Below, one piece after another: positions 8,418-17,041 of a DNA stretch of 64,000 bases (positions are counted from its first letter, which is position 1; each line of letters begins with the position of its first letter). Origin of the DNA: Halopseudomonas pachastrellae (lineage in GTDB: Bacteria > Pseudomonadota > Gammaproteobacteria > Pseudomonadales > Pseudomonadaceae); NCBI RefSeq assembly GCF_900114765.1, contig NZ_FOUD01000001.1, positions 1-64,000 on the forward strand. Reading direction: 5' to 3'. The notes beneath the pieces are model-generated. The model saw nothing but the letters and a program-made list of their open reading frames with translations, made no database searches and was not told where the DNA came from. A program made the position numbers and the translations under genes.

Positions 8418-10466
8418 ATGAGTATGTCCATGGTAATGCCCTTCCTGATCGGGGTTGGTATTGTCTTTCTGCTGATCGTCGGTTTTTTTGTCCTTTTCAA
8501 TGCGTTCTACATCAAGGTGCCCCAGGGCACGGCGTTGATCGTGAACGACATGAGCTCTACCCCCAAGGTGCACTTCACCGGGGCGCTGGTTTATCCGGTG
8601 ATCTACAAGAAAGAGTTCATGAAAATCTCCCTGCTGACGCTCGAAGTGGATCGGCGCGGCAAGGACGGGCTTATCTGTCAGGACAATCTGCGTGCTGACA
8701 TTACGGTCGCCTTCTACCTGCGGGTAAACGAGACCCAGCAGGACGTACTCAAGGTGGCCAAGGCGATCGGGGTGGATCGCGCCTCTGATCGCACTGCGGT
8801 CAATGAGTTGTTCAACGCCAAATTCTCAGAGGCGCTGAAAACGGTCGGTAAAAAATTCGAGTTTGTCAGCCTGTTTGAAGAGCGCCAGAACTTCCGTGAC
8901 CGCATCATCGAGGTCATCGGCAACGACCTCAACGGCTATGTGCTTGAAGACGTTGCGATTGACTACCTTGAGCAAACACCACGCACCTCGCTCGACCCCA
9001 CCAACATTCTTGATTCCCAGGGTATTCGCAAGATTACCGAGCTGACCGCGACCCAGAACGTGATCACCAACGAGCTGGAGCGTAACGAAGAGCTCGCGAT
9101 CATGAAGAAGAACGTCGAGACCCGCGAAGCGACGCTGGCACTGGAGCGCCAACAGGCGGATGCCGAGGCGCGCCAGGAGCGTGAAATCGAAACTATCCGG
9201 GCGCGTGAACAGGCCGAAACCGTCAAGGTGCAGGAAGAGGAGCGCCTCAAGGCCGAACAGGCGCGTATTCAGACTCAGCAGGATCTGGACATTCGCAGCG
9301 AGAACCACCACCGCGAAGTCGAGGTGGCTCAGCAGAATCGTCAGCGCGCTGTGGTGATTGAGGTCGAGAAGGTCACCCGGGCGCGTGATCTGGAAGTGGT
9401 TGCCCGTGAGCGTGAAGTCGAGCTGCAGCGCATCGAGAAAGAGAAGGCGCTGGAGGAAGAGCGCAAGAATATTGCCGGCGTGATTCGTGAGCGTGTTGCG
9501 GTCGAGAAAACCGTGGCGCAGGAAGAAGAGCGCATCAAGGAAGTACGCGAAGTCGCCGAGGCCGATCGCCAGAAGCAGGTTCAGGTGCTCAATGCACAGG
9601 CTGAGGCCGAACAGGAACTGGTAAGGCAGGTCAAGCAGGCCGAGGCCGATGAAACCAAGTCTCGCCACAAGGCGGTCGAGATGAACAATCTGGCCCAGGC
9701 CGAGCTGGAAGCGGCTGCCAAGCAGTCCGAGGCGGCCAAGAAGCGCGCCGAAGGTACGCAGGCAGAAGCTGCGGCCAATGGTCTGGCTGCGGCCCGTGTG
9801 CGCGAAGTTACCGCTGCAGCCAAAGAGAAGGAAGGTCTGGCCGAGGCGCGTATTCAGTCCGAGCAATTGATTGCTCAGGCCAAGGGCGAGCAGGAGCAGG
9901 GGCTGGCGCAGGCGCGGGTGATCGAGGCGCAGGCGGCTGCCAAGGAGAAAGAAGGCCTGGCAGAAGCCAAGGTGCTGGAAGAAAAACTCACCGCCCAAGC
10001 GCGCGGCGAAGAGCAGCTTGGTGTGGCCAAGGCGCGTGCTGCCAAGGATCAGGGACTGGTCGAGGCCGAAGTATTGCTGGAGCGTCTCAACGCCGAAGCC
10101 GAAGGTCTGGGCAAAAAGTTCTCCGCACTCGATGCACTCAGCGCCGATGCTCGTCAGCACGAAGAATTCCGCATGCAGCTTGAGAAGAGCTTCGAAGAAG
10201 CCATGGCCGCCATCGCCGCCAACAAGGACATTGCGCGGGATCAGGCAGAGGTGCTGTCGACAGCACTCGGCAAGGCCAATATCGAGATCGTGGGCGGGGA
10301 GGGTGACTTCTTCAACTCCTTTGCCAAGTCGCTGTCGGTTGGCAAGGCCATTGAAGGTGTGGTCGGCAAGAGCCCGGTGGTGCAGGACGTGCTGCAACGG
10401 CTGCTGGCCGGCCGCGGCAACAGCGATATGCCGAACGTGGCCAACAAGGGCAGCGCAGACGCCTGA
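8418..10466 (+). CDS. yqiK: Flotillin-like YqiK, SPFH-domain membrane scaffold
   Basis: This 682-residue protein has an N-terminal membrane segment (about 8-30, IGVGIVFLLIVGFFVLFNAF), an SPFH/band-7 domain (about 33-200, with VPQGTALIVND and FYLRVNETQQDVLKV) and a very long charged coiled coil (about 200-590). It then has a C-terminal flotillin region ending near ANKDIARDQAEVLSTALGKA. Flotillins form large rings that order membrane patches. AAAGGAG at 8401-8407 supports ATG 8418 with ten bases spacing; an in-frame TTG at 8409 is too close to it. Inside the coiled coil a 40-residue unit is repeated (AAAKEKEGLAEA at 9813 and 9933 in DNA). It lies between yqiJ and the giant ATPase gene. Confidence 0.88.
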   Translation: MSMSMVMPFLIGVGIVFLLIVGFFVLFNAFYIKVPQGTALIVNDMSSTPKVHFTGALVYPVIYKKEFMKISLLTLEVDRRGKDGLICQDNLRADITVAFYLRVNETQQDVLKVAKAIGVDRASDRTAVNELFNAKFSEALKTVGKKFEFVSLFEERQNFRDRIIEVIGNDLNGYVLEDVAIDYLEQTPRTSLDPTNILDSQGIRKITELTATQNVITNELERNEELAIMKKNVETREATLALERQQADAEARQEREIETIRAREQAETVKVQEEERLKAEQARIQTQQDLDIRSENHHREVEVAQQNRQRAVVIEVEKVTRARDLEVVAREREVELQRIEKEKALEEERKNIAGVIRERVAVEKTVAQEEERIKEVREVAEADRQKQVQVLNAQAEAEQELVRQVKQAEADETKSRHKAVEMNNLAQAELEAAAKQSEAAKKRAEGTQAEAAANGLAAARVREVTAAAKEKEGLAEARIQSEQLIAQAKGEQEQGLAQARVIEAQAAAKEKEGLAEAKVLEEKLTAQARGEEQLGVAKARAAKDQGLVEAEVLLERLNAEAEGLGKKFSALDALSADARQHEEFRMQLEKSFEEAMAAIAANKDIARDQAEVLSTALGKANIEIVGGEGDFFNSFAKSLSVGKAIEGVVGKSPVVQDVLQRLLAGRGNSDMPNVANKGSADA

Positions 10467-10482
10467 TACACCTTACCGCTTG

Positions 10483-10505
10483 ACGCCCCGGCACGGCCGG
10501 GGCGT
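10483..10505 (+). terminator. Strong GC hairpin between yqiK and the ATPase gene
   Basis: A perfect ten-base stem, ACGCCCCGGC (10483-10492) with GCCGGGGCGT (10496-10505) around an ACG loop, lies in the 62-base gap after the flotillin stop. No T-run follows, so it may be an attenuator or an RNA-stability hairpin rather than a full terminator. It could lower expression of the downstream ATPase relative to the upstream membrane proteins. Confidence 0.6.
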
Positions 10506-10528
10506 TGCATTGCTAAGCCAATTCGGGA

Positions 10529-13500
10529 ATGACGAGGATGTCAGAGTCAGCAGGCGAAGATCAGGCACAGGGCCTGGTTGATCGGGCTGTAGCTGAAGGT
10601 GGTGCCTACGAGGTACTGCACAAGCGGCTGCTGGAGCAGGGCCGGCAACTGGCCGGTCTGGCCGAGGCGCTGAATGCCCAGCGGCAGCAGGAATTCGGCA
10701 GTCAGCCGATCGAGGTGATTGGTCGCACGCGCGTGCGCACCGAGAACAACTGCATCGCACGCGATATCGCCCAGGTCGGCGGGCTGATGCTGTTCGGCTA
10801 CAACGTGTTTATCGGGCTCAAGCAGGAAACCCGAGTACAGGACGTTTTCTCCCTTTATCGGCTAGTGCAGCAGGATGGCGAATACGACGCCCAGCCTGTT
10901 GATCCGGCTGGCAGCTTTCTGGCCGAGGCCAGCTTCGTCAACGACTTTGACGAGCTTTATCGTTACTACAAGAACACGCGGCTGCTGCAACTGAGCGTGC
11001 GCGAAGGCAAGCTGCTCGCGGCCTTTCAGATTGGCGAGCGGATCAGCGATGTGCGGGTCTTCCGCTGGTCGGTGTCCGCTGACGGCAGTCAGGTGCGCTA
11101 CATCGATAATCGCGGTGAGCGCGATATCCAGTTGCCGCGGCCCTTTGATTTCGAGTGGACTGCTGCCGGCCGTGACGCTGTGGTGCAGGGCCGGCACTCG
11201 CATTTCAATATTCTCGATACCCTGTTTGTCGATACCCTGGGTGGTGATCTGACCGTTAAGGTGGAGAACAACACCGAGGACGGCCTGGGTATCTACCGCG
11301 AGCCGGTCGCCGACAAGACCCAGTCGCTTAATGATGTACAGATTGAGTACGCCCACCTGGGCTCGCTGATTCTGCTGAAGGTGCTGCCGTACCGCGAGGA
11401 GCAGTGGCGGTATCTGGTATTCAATACCCTGACGCGCAAGGTGCAGCGCATCGATGCGATTGGACAGGCCTGCGTGCAGTTGCCGGAAGATCACGGCATC
11501 ATTTTCCCTGGCGGCTGCTATCTGCAAAGTGGCGAGTACCGCACCTTTGATCAGCCCATGGACGGCATGCGCTTCAAGCGCTCTGTCCGCTCGCCCAACG
11601 GCGAGGATGTGCAGTACGTTTTCTATCACCCGGAGCAGGGCCGTTCGGCGCTATTTACCTACAACCTGATCAGTCGTGAATTGCAGAGCCCGCAATTTGG
11701 CCACGGGCATGCGCGGCTGGCTGATGGGCGCATGGTGATCTTTTCTGCCGAAGGCGATGAGCCGACGCGCATTCACCCGATGCAGGTCTGGCAGACGCCT
11801 TTTTATACCGACGAGCACGCCGCCGCTCAGCCGCTACGCGGCGGTTTCTTTGGACGCATAGGTAACGCCGAGCTGGTGCGCGGTGTTTCTGACCTGCTGA
11901 ACCTGGCGCGTGAGATCGACAGCAATGAGGTCTCATTGCAGCGTTACGCGCTGTTGTGCCAGGAAACCCAACGCCTGTTCGATGCCTATTATTGGCTCAG
12001 TGATGAGGCCTGTGGCGGCGTTGCTCCTTTGCTGCGGCAGATATCCTCCAGCGCGGCCATGGTGCTGGACGAGTTTGAGAAGGTCGAGAGCATTCGGCAG
12101 CAATCAGCACGGGCCATGACGGAGGCGCAGACGCGTCAGCAGGAGCTGATGTCAGGCCTGTCGGTGCAAGAGTTTACTGATGTTCAGGCTTACGTTGATG
12201 CCCTGGGGGCGCTCAACGCCCAACGCGGCAAGCTGCTTACCATTCGCGAGTACCGCCACATCAATGTCGAGCAGATCGACGAGATGGAAGCGCAGCTGCT
12301 GGCCGAGCACGAGCGGCTGGCAGCTGAGGTGTCCAGTTTTCTCGCCGGCGAGCAGGCGCTGGCGCCCTATCACCATCAGCTGCAGGAGCTGGATGCGAGC
12401 GCCGAGCAGGCTGAAACGGTCACCCAGCTGGCTGAACCGCTGGAGCAACTGACCGCGATGGCGGCGGGGCTGGACATGCTGTCCGAGCTGATGGCGTCGC
12501 TGCGCATTGATGACGCTACCCAGCGCACCCGCGTGGTTGAGGCCATCTCCGAGCTGTATGCCAAGCTCAACCAGTCTAAGGCGCGGGCCGAGTTGCGGCG
12601 CAAGTCGCTGGGCTCGGCCGAGCAGGTCGCGCAATTCGGCGCCCAGTTCAAGCTGTTCAGCCAGGCCATTACCAACGCATTGGCGCTGGCGCAGGATCCG
12701 GAGAGCTGCGATGAGCAGCTGTCGCGCCTGCTGGTGCAGCTCGAAGAGCTGGAAAGCCAGTTTGGCGGGCACGAGGCGTTTCTCAGTGACATCCTCGATA
12801 AGCGCGAAGAGTTGCTTGAGACCTTTGAAGCCCATCGCCAGCGCTTGCTGGATGAGCGCCAGCGCCGTGCCCAGGGGCTGCAGGACGCGGCGGTACGCAT
12901 CATCGACAGCTTGCCACGGCGCACCGGTCGGCTGACCGAGCCGGATTTGCTGAACGCCTTTTTTGCCACCGACCCGCTGATTCTCAAGCTGCGTGAACTG
13001 ATCGAACGGCTGCGCGCGCTGCACGACAACGTCAAGGCTGATGACATTGAGGCGCGGCTCAAGGGCGCGCGGGATCAGGCAGTGCGTGGTCTGCGCGACA
13101 AGCGTGAACTGTTCGAAGGTGGCGGCAATGTCATCCGGTTGGGGCCGCGTCACCGCTTCAGCGTCAATGCCCAGGAACTCGACCTGACCCTGCTGCCCCG
13201 TGGTGACTCGCTGAGCTTGCACCTGACGGGCACCGACTATTTTGAACCCTTGGTCAACGACGAGCTGGACGCCCTGCGTGACTACTGGGATGGCGGCCTG
13301 CTGTCCGAGTCGCCGCAGCTCTATCGCGCCGAGTACCTCGCCGGTGAGGTTATCGCGCTGGCCCAGCGGGCAGAGGCGGGCTTGAGCATGGAGCTGCTGC
13401 ATCAGCAGTTGCTTGAGCCGGAGCAACTGGTGCGCACGCTGCGCGAGATCGCGACGCCGCGCTATCGCGAGGGTTACGAGAAGGGTATTCACGATCACGA

Positions 13501-15754
13501 CGCGGCGCTGATTCTGGCGCAGCTGTTGCCACTGCTCGCCAGTGCCGGCCTGCTACGGTTTGATCCGCAGGCACGGGCGCTGGCAATGCTGTTCTGGGGG
13601 CAGAGTGCCGATACGCAGGCGGTGTCCGGTTGGGCTGAACGGGCTGCCGCCGTGTTGCAGATTCAGCAGCTGTTCGGGCGTGCCGATGCGCTGCTGCAAC
13701 TGCAGGGTGAGGTGCAGTCCCGTCTTGTTGATTGGCTGCAAGAGCGATTGATCGAGGCCGACAGCAGGACGCTGGAAGCCGCAGCGGCCTGGTTGGTCGA
13801 GTGGCTGGCCGAGCCGCAGCCGGTCTGGCAGGTCAGCCGTTATGCCCAGCAACTGTGTGTCGGGCTGCAGGAGCATCTGGCGCCACTCGGTCTGTGGGAC
13901 AGCTGCATGCAGTCGGTTGAGCGGCTTGCCGGGGCGCCGGGGCAGCAGTGGCAATTCTTGCAGCACTGGTTTAGCGGTCTGTGCGAGCAGGAGGCCTTTG
14001 CTCCGCTGCGTCGATACGTGCCCGAGGCGGTTGCCTTGTGTCTGCTGCAGCCGCAGGTTCCGGTGACCGTTGTCGAGGTTGATCTGCGCTTTGCGGTGTC
14101 CGGCCTGCTGGGGCAGCACCCACGCGTGCAGGACGGCGCGCTGACGCTGGCGGTGGACGAGTTCTTCAGCCGCTTGCGTCAGCACCGGCAGGATTTTCAG
14201 CCGGGGCTGGAGCGCTATCAGCAGTTGCGCCAGCAGTTGCTCGATGAGCAGCGCAAGACGTTGCGTCTGGCTGAGTTCAAGCCGCGCCCGCTCACCTCCT
14301 TTGTGCGTAACCGCCTGATCAACGATGTGTATCTGGGCGTTATCGGCGACAACCTGGCCAAGCAGATGGGTACCGTGGGTGAGGGGCGGCGTTCGGACCT
14401 GAACGGTCTGCTGATGCTGATTTCCCCGCCCGGTTACGGCAAAACCACCCTGATGGAATATGTGGCGCACGCGCTGGGCCTGGTGTTCATGAAGATCAAC
14501 GGGCCGGCGCTGGGGCACGAGGTGCGCTCGCTGGATCCGGCGCAGGCACCGGATGCGACCGCGGCGCAGGAGCTGGTCAAGCTCAATCTGGCGCTGGAGA
14601 TGGGCAACAATGTCATGCTGTATGTCGATGACATCCAGCACACCCATCCGGAGTTTCTGCAGAAATTCATCTCGCTGTGCGACGGCACCCGCCGCATTGA
14701 AGGCGTCTGGAAGGGGCGCACGCGCACTTATGACATGCGCGGTCGCAAGTTTGCCGTTGTCATGGCCGGTAACCCCTACACCGAGTCCGGTGAGGTGTTC
14801 CGCATTCCGGACATGCTGGCCAACCGTGCCGACATTTATAACCTCGGCGACACCTTGGCGGGCATGAACGATGTGTTCGCGCTGAGCTACATCGAAAACA
14901 GTCTGACTTCAAACGCTGTGCTTGCGCCCCTGGCTGGTCGCGACCTGAATGATCTGTACCGGTTGGTGGCCAAGGCCGAAGGCAAGCCATTCTCTGCCAA
15001 TGAACTGAGTTACGACTACAGCGCGGCCGAGATCAACGACATGGTTGCCACCCTGCAGCGCATGATGCAGTTGCGTGACGTGGTGCTGCGGGTCAACCAG
15101 CAGTACATCGCCAGCGCCGCGCAGGATGATCGCTATCGCACCGAGCCGCCGTTCAAGTTGCAGGGCAGTTATCGCAACATGAACAAGCTGGCGGAGAAGG
15201 TGTCGGCCGTCATGAACGAGCAGGAGTTGCAGCAACTGGTCGATGATCACTACCAGGGCGAGTCGCAGCTGCTGACCACCGGAGCCGAGGAAAACCTGCT
15301 CAAGCTGGCCGAGTTGCGCGGCACGCTGAATGCAGAACGTGCCCAGCGCTGGGAGCAGATTAAGGCGGACTTTCTACGCAATCGCGCCATGGGCGGTGAT
15401 GACGCGGATGTGGGCAAGCGCGTGGTCGGTCAGCTCAACGATCTGGTGCAGAGCGTGCGCGCCTTGGCCGGTTCTGGCCAGCCGGAGGTGGCTGTGCCCT
15501 GGGATGAGCTGCTCGCCGCGTTGCAGTCACTGCACAAGCTGAGCCCCAAGGTGCGTGTCGTGATGCCGCCCCAGCAGTTGATTCAACAGATGCTCGACGG
15601 GCTGTCGGACAGCATGCGCGCAACCGTAACGCCGCTGGCCGATGTAATGGACCGTCAGGTCGTGGCCGGGCGGGAAGCACAGACCCGGCTGCTCGACATT
15701 GTGCGGCAACTGAAGGTCGTGACCCTAGATGACCAGGATGACAGCAAGCCATGA
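10529..15754 (+). CDS. Giant coiled-coil AAA ATPase (annotated in databases as DNA repair ATPase type)
   Basis: This 1741-residue protein has an N-terminal part, about 1-450, of beta-rich sequence without a domain I can name. A helical coiled-coil part follows, about 480-870, and further helical sequence runs to about 1260. An AAA module lies near 1290-1450. Walker A is ISPPGYGKTT (Lys1305) and Walker B is LYVDDIQ (Asp1367, Asp1368); VVMAGNPYTESGEVFR supplies the sensor-1 asparagine region. Homologues are often labelled DNA repair ATPase, but no nuclease or DNA-binding domain is evident. Its place after PspA and flotillin genes suggests a membrane or chaperone task. Start 10529 or the in-frame ATG 10538 are both possible. 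The stop overlaps the next start (ATGA). Confidence 0.8.
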   Translation: MTRMSESAGEDQAQGLVDRAVAEGGAYEVLHKRLLEQGRQLAGLAEALNAQRQQEFGSQPIEVIGRTRVRTENNCIARDIAQVGGLMLFGYNVFIGLKQETRVQDVFSLYRLVQQDGEYDAQPVDPAGSFLAEASFVNDFDELYRYYKNTRLLQLSVREGKLLAAFQIGERISDVRVFRWSVSADGSQVRYIDNRGERDIQLPRPFDFEWTAAGRDAVVQGRHSHFNILDTLFVDTLGGDLTVKVENNTEDGLGIYREPVADKTQSLNDVQIEYAHLGSLILLKVLPYREEQWRYLVFNTLTRKVQRIDAIGQACVQLPEDHGIIFPGGCYLQSGEYRTFDQPMDGMRFKRSVRSPNGEDVQYVFYHPEQGRSALFTYNLISRELQSPQFGHGHARLADGRMVIFSAEGDEPTRIHPMQVWQTPFYTDEHAAAQPLRGGFFGRIGNAELVRGVSDLLNLAREIDSNEVSLQRYALLCQETQRLFDAYYWLSDEACGGVAPLLRQISSSAAMVLDEFEKVESIRQQSARAMTEAQTRQQELMSGLSVQEFTDVQAYVDALGALNAQRGKLLTIREYRHINVEQIDEMEAQLLAEHERLAAEVSSFLAGEQALAPYHHQLQELDASAEQAETVTQLAEPLEQLTAMAAGLDMLSELMASLRIDDATQRTRVVEAISELYAKLNQSKARAELRRKSLGSAEQVAQFGAQFKLFSQAITNALALAQDPESCDEQLSRLLVQLEELESQFGGHEAFLSDILDKREELLETFEAHRQRLLDERQRRAQGLQDAAVRIIDSLPRRTGRLTEPDLLNAFFATDPLILKLRELIERLRALHDNVKADDIEARLKGARDQAVRGLRDKRELFEGGGNVIRLGPRHRFSVNAQELDLTLLPRGDSLSLHLTGTDYFEPLVNDELDALRDYWDGGLLSESPQLYRAEYLAGEVIALAQRAEAGLSMELLHQQLLEPEQLVRTLREIATPRYREGYEKGIHDHDAALILAQLLPLLASAGLLRFDPQARALAMLFWGQSADTQAVSGWAERAAAVLQIQQLFGRADALLQLQGEVQSRLVDWLQERLIEADSRTLEAAAAWLVEWLAEPQPVWQVSRYAQQLCVGLQEHLAPLGLWDSCMQSVERLAGAPGQQWQFLQHWFSGLCEQEAFAPLRRYVPEAVALCLLQPQVPVTVVEVDLRFAVSGLLGQHPRVQDGALTLAVDEFFSRLRQHRQDFQPGLERYQQLRQQLLDEQRKTLRLAEFKPRPLTSFVRNRLINDVYLGVIGDNLAKQMGTVGEGRRSDLNGLLMLISPPGYGKTTLMEYVAHALGLVFMKINGPALGHEVRSLDPAQAPDATAAQELVKLNLALEMGNNVMLYVDDIQHTHPEFLQKFISLCDGTRRIEGVWKGRTRTYDMRGRKFAVVMAGNPYTESGEVFRIPDMLANRADIYNLGDTLAGMNDVFALSYIENSLTSNAVLAPLAGRDLNDLYRLVAKAEGKPFSANELSYDYSAAEINDMVATLQRMMQLRDVVLRVNQQYIASAAQDDRYRTEPPFKLQGSYRNMNKLAEKVSAVMNEQELQQLVDDHYQGESQLLTTGAEENLLKLAELRGTLNAERAQRWEQIKADFLRNRAMGGDDADVGKRVVGQLNDLVQSVRALAGSGQPEVAVPWDELLAALQSLHKLSPKVRVVMPPQQLIQQMLDGLSDSMRATVTPLADVMDRQVVAGREAQTRLLDIVRQLKVVTLDDQDDSKP

Positions 15755-16437
15755 TGGACTTTCAACAACTTGACCAGGTGCTGCGCGACAGCGTGGCCGA
15801 TTTGCGTCTGAGCAACGACGAGCGGGTTGAGCTGCGTGAGCTGGGTGGTGGGCTTGAGCCTGACCGCATCCGCTTTTTGCGAAATCGCGCCTTTGCACTG
15901 GTGCGTGAGCTTGCGGCAGAGCCGGAGAACGTCATGCCGGCGCTGAAATGGCTTGAGCAGGTGGTGAAGACGCTGGATGCCTCGCAGGTCAACGATGTGC
16001 AGGTGGCCAGCGCCCACTTCAGCCCGGGCGAGAGCTGCCGGCGACGGATTCTGGACTTGTGCAATCAGGTGCGTGACAGCCTGAGTATCTGTGTCTTTAC
16101 CATTTCCGATGACCGTCTCAGCCGCGCGGTGCTGGCCTGCCATCAGCGCGGGGTCAAGGTGCGGATCATCAGCGACCATGAGAAGCAGCACGACATGGGC
16201 AGCGATATCGCCATGCTGCGTGATGAGGGCATTCCCCTGCGGGTCGATCCCGGTCCGTATCATATGCACCACAAGTTCGCCCTGTTTGATGATCGGGTTC
16301 TGCTTAACGGCAGCTTCAATTGGACGCGCAGCGCCAGTGATTACAATCAGGAGAATCTGTTGGTGATCGACCATGCGCCGCTGGTTGCCGACTACGTACG
16401 CGAGTTCGAAGACCTCTGGCAGCGTTTCGCGGTGTGA
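15751..16437 (+). CDS. Phospholipase-D-like protein with one HKD motif
   Basis: This 228-residue cytoplasmic protein has a helical N-terminal region (about 1-85) and one PLD-type domain (about 88-225). The catalytic motif is MHHKFALFDDRVLLNGSFNW: His173, Lys175 and Asp180 in HxK(x)4D, then the GSFNW element. One HKD per chain implies dimerisation to build the active site, as in mitoPLD/Zucchini and small bacterial Nuc-type enzymes. Members cut phospholipids or nucleic acids, and some act only as scaffolds. ATG 15751 overlaps the ATPase stop by four bases, so the two are translationally coupled; ATG 15754 is an alternative. The likely substrate, cardiolipin or nucleic acid, cannot be told from sequence. 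Confidence 0.82.
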   Translation: MMDFQQLDQVLRDSVADLRLSNDERVELRELGGGLEPDRIRFLRNRAFALVRELAAEPENVMPALKWLEQVVKTLDASQVNDVQVASAHFSPGESCRRRILDLCNQVRDSLSICVFTISDDRLSRAVLACHQRGVKVRIISDHEKQHDMGSDIAMLRDEGIPLRVDPGPYHMHHKFALFDDRVLLNGSFNWTRSASDYNQENLLVIDHAPLVADYVREFEDLWQRFAV

Positions 16438-16501
16438 CCGGTTCTGCGTCGATGCGGTGGATGCGTTACACTGCCGCCCGGCTTCCCACAGGACTTTTCT
16501 C

Positions 16502-17041
16502 ATGGCACTGCAGGCAACTCCCTATAAGGTTCAGCTGAACATTACCGATACCGATCTGGGTGTGTATGAGACGGTACGCATGACCGTTGCCCGCCATCCG
16601 TCGGAGACCGAGGAGCGGCTGGCGGTACGCTTGCTGGCCTATGCGCTGTGGTATCAGGAGCGCCTGGCATTTGGCCGCGGGCTCTCGGATGTCGATGAGC
16701 CTGCGTTGTGGCTCAAGACCCTGGATGACCGCGTCGAGCACTGGATCGAGGTCGGTCAGCCGGATGCCGAGCGTATGACTTGGTGCTCGCGTCGCGCCCA
16801 GAAAGTGTCCGTGCTGGTGTACGGCAGTACCCGGGTCTGGCAGAACAAGCAACTGTCAGCAGCCGCAACTCTGAGCAACCTGAATGTGGCGGCGCTTGCT
16901 GAAGAGCCGTTGCAGGCGCTCGCGACTGATCTGCCGCGCAGCATCGATTGGGGCGTGATGATCAGCGACGGCGTGCTTTATGTCAGTGACGGTGATCAGC
17001 AGCACGAGCTGACCCTGGAGTGGCTGCAGGGGCAGCGCTGA
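16502..17041 (+). CDS. yaeQ: YaeQ family protein
   Basis: This 179-residue protein (MALQATPYKVQLNITDTD, with RMTVARHPSETEERLAVRLLAYALWY) matches YaeQ, a conserved proteobacterial protein with a PD-(D/E)XK nuclease-like fold and no firmly known job. YaeQ homologues were reported to relieve loss of RfaH in enteric bacteria. AGGA lies eight bases before ATG 16502; the upstream in-frame start at 16373 would run back into the PLD-like gene. It is 64 bases after that gene, and its TGA overlaps the recJ start by one base (TGATG), so the two are probably co-transcribed. Confidence 0.87.
   Translation: MALQATPYKVQLNITDTDLGVYETVRMTVARHPSETEERLAVRLLAYALWYQERLAFGRGLSDVDEPALWLKTLDDRVEHWIEVGQPDAERMTWCSRRAQKVSVLVYGSTRVWQNKQLSAAATLSNLNVAALAEEPLQALATDLPRSIDWGVMISDGVLYVSDGDQQHELTLEWLQGQR

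Noticed and set aside
8826-10397. 523-residue open frame antisense to the flotillin gene
   Set aside because: Rich in Leu and Gly from reverse reading of charged coiled coil; no ribosome site and no known family, so it is a shadow of yqiK.
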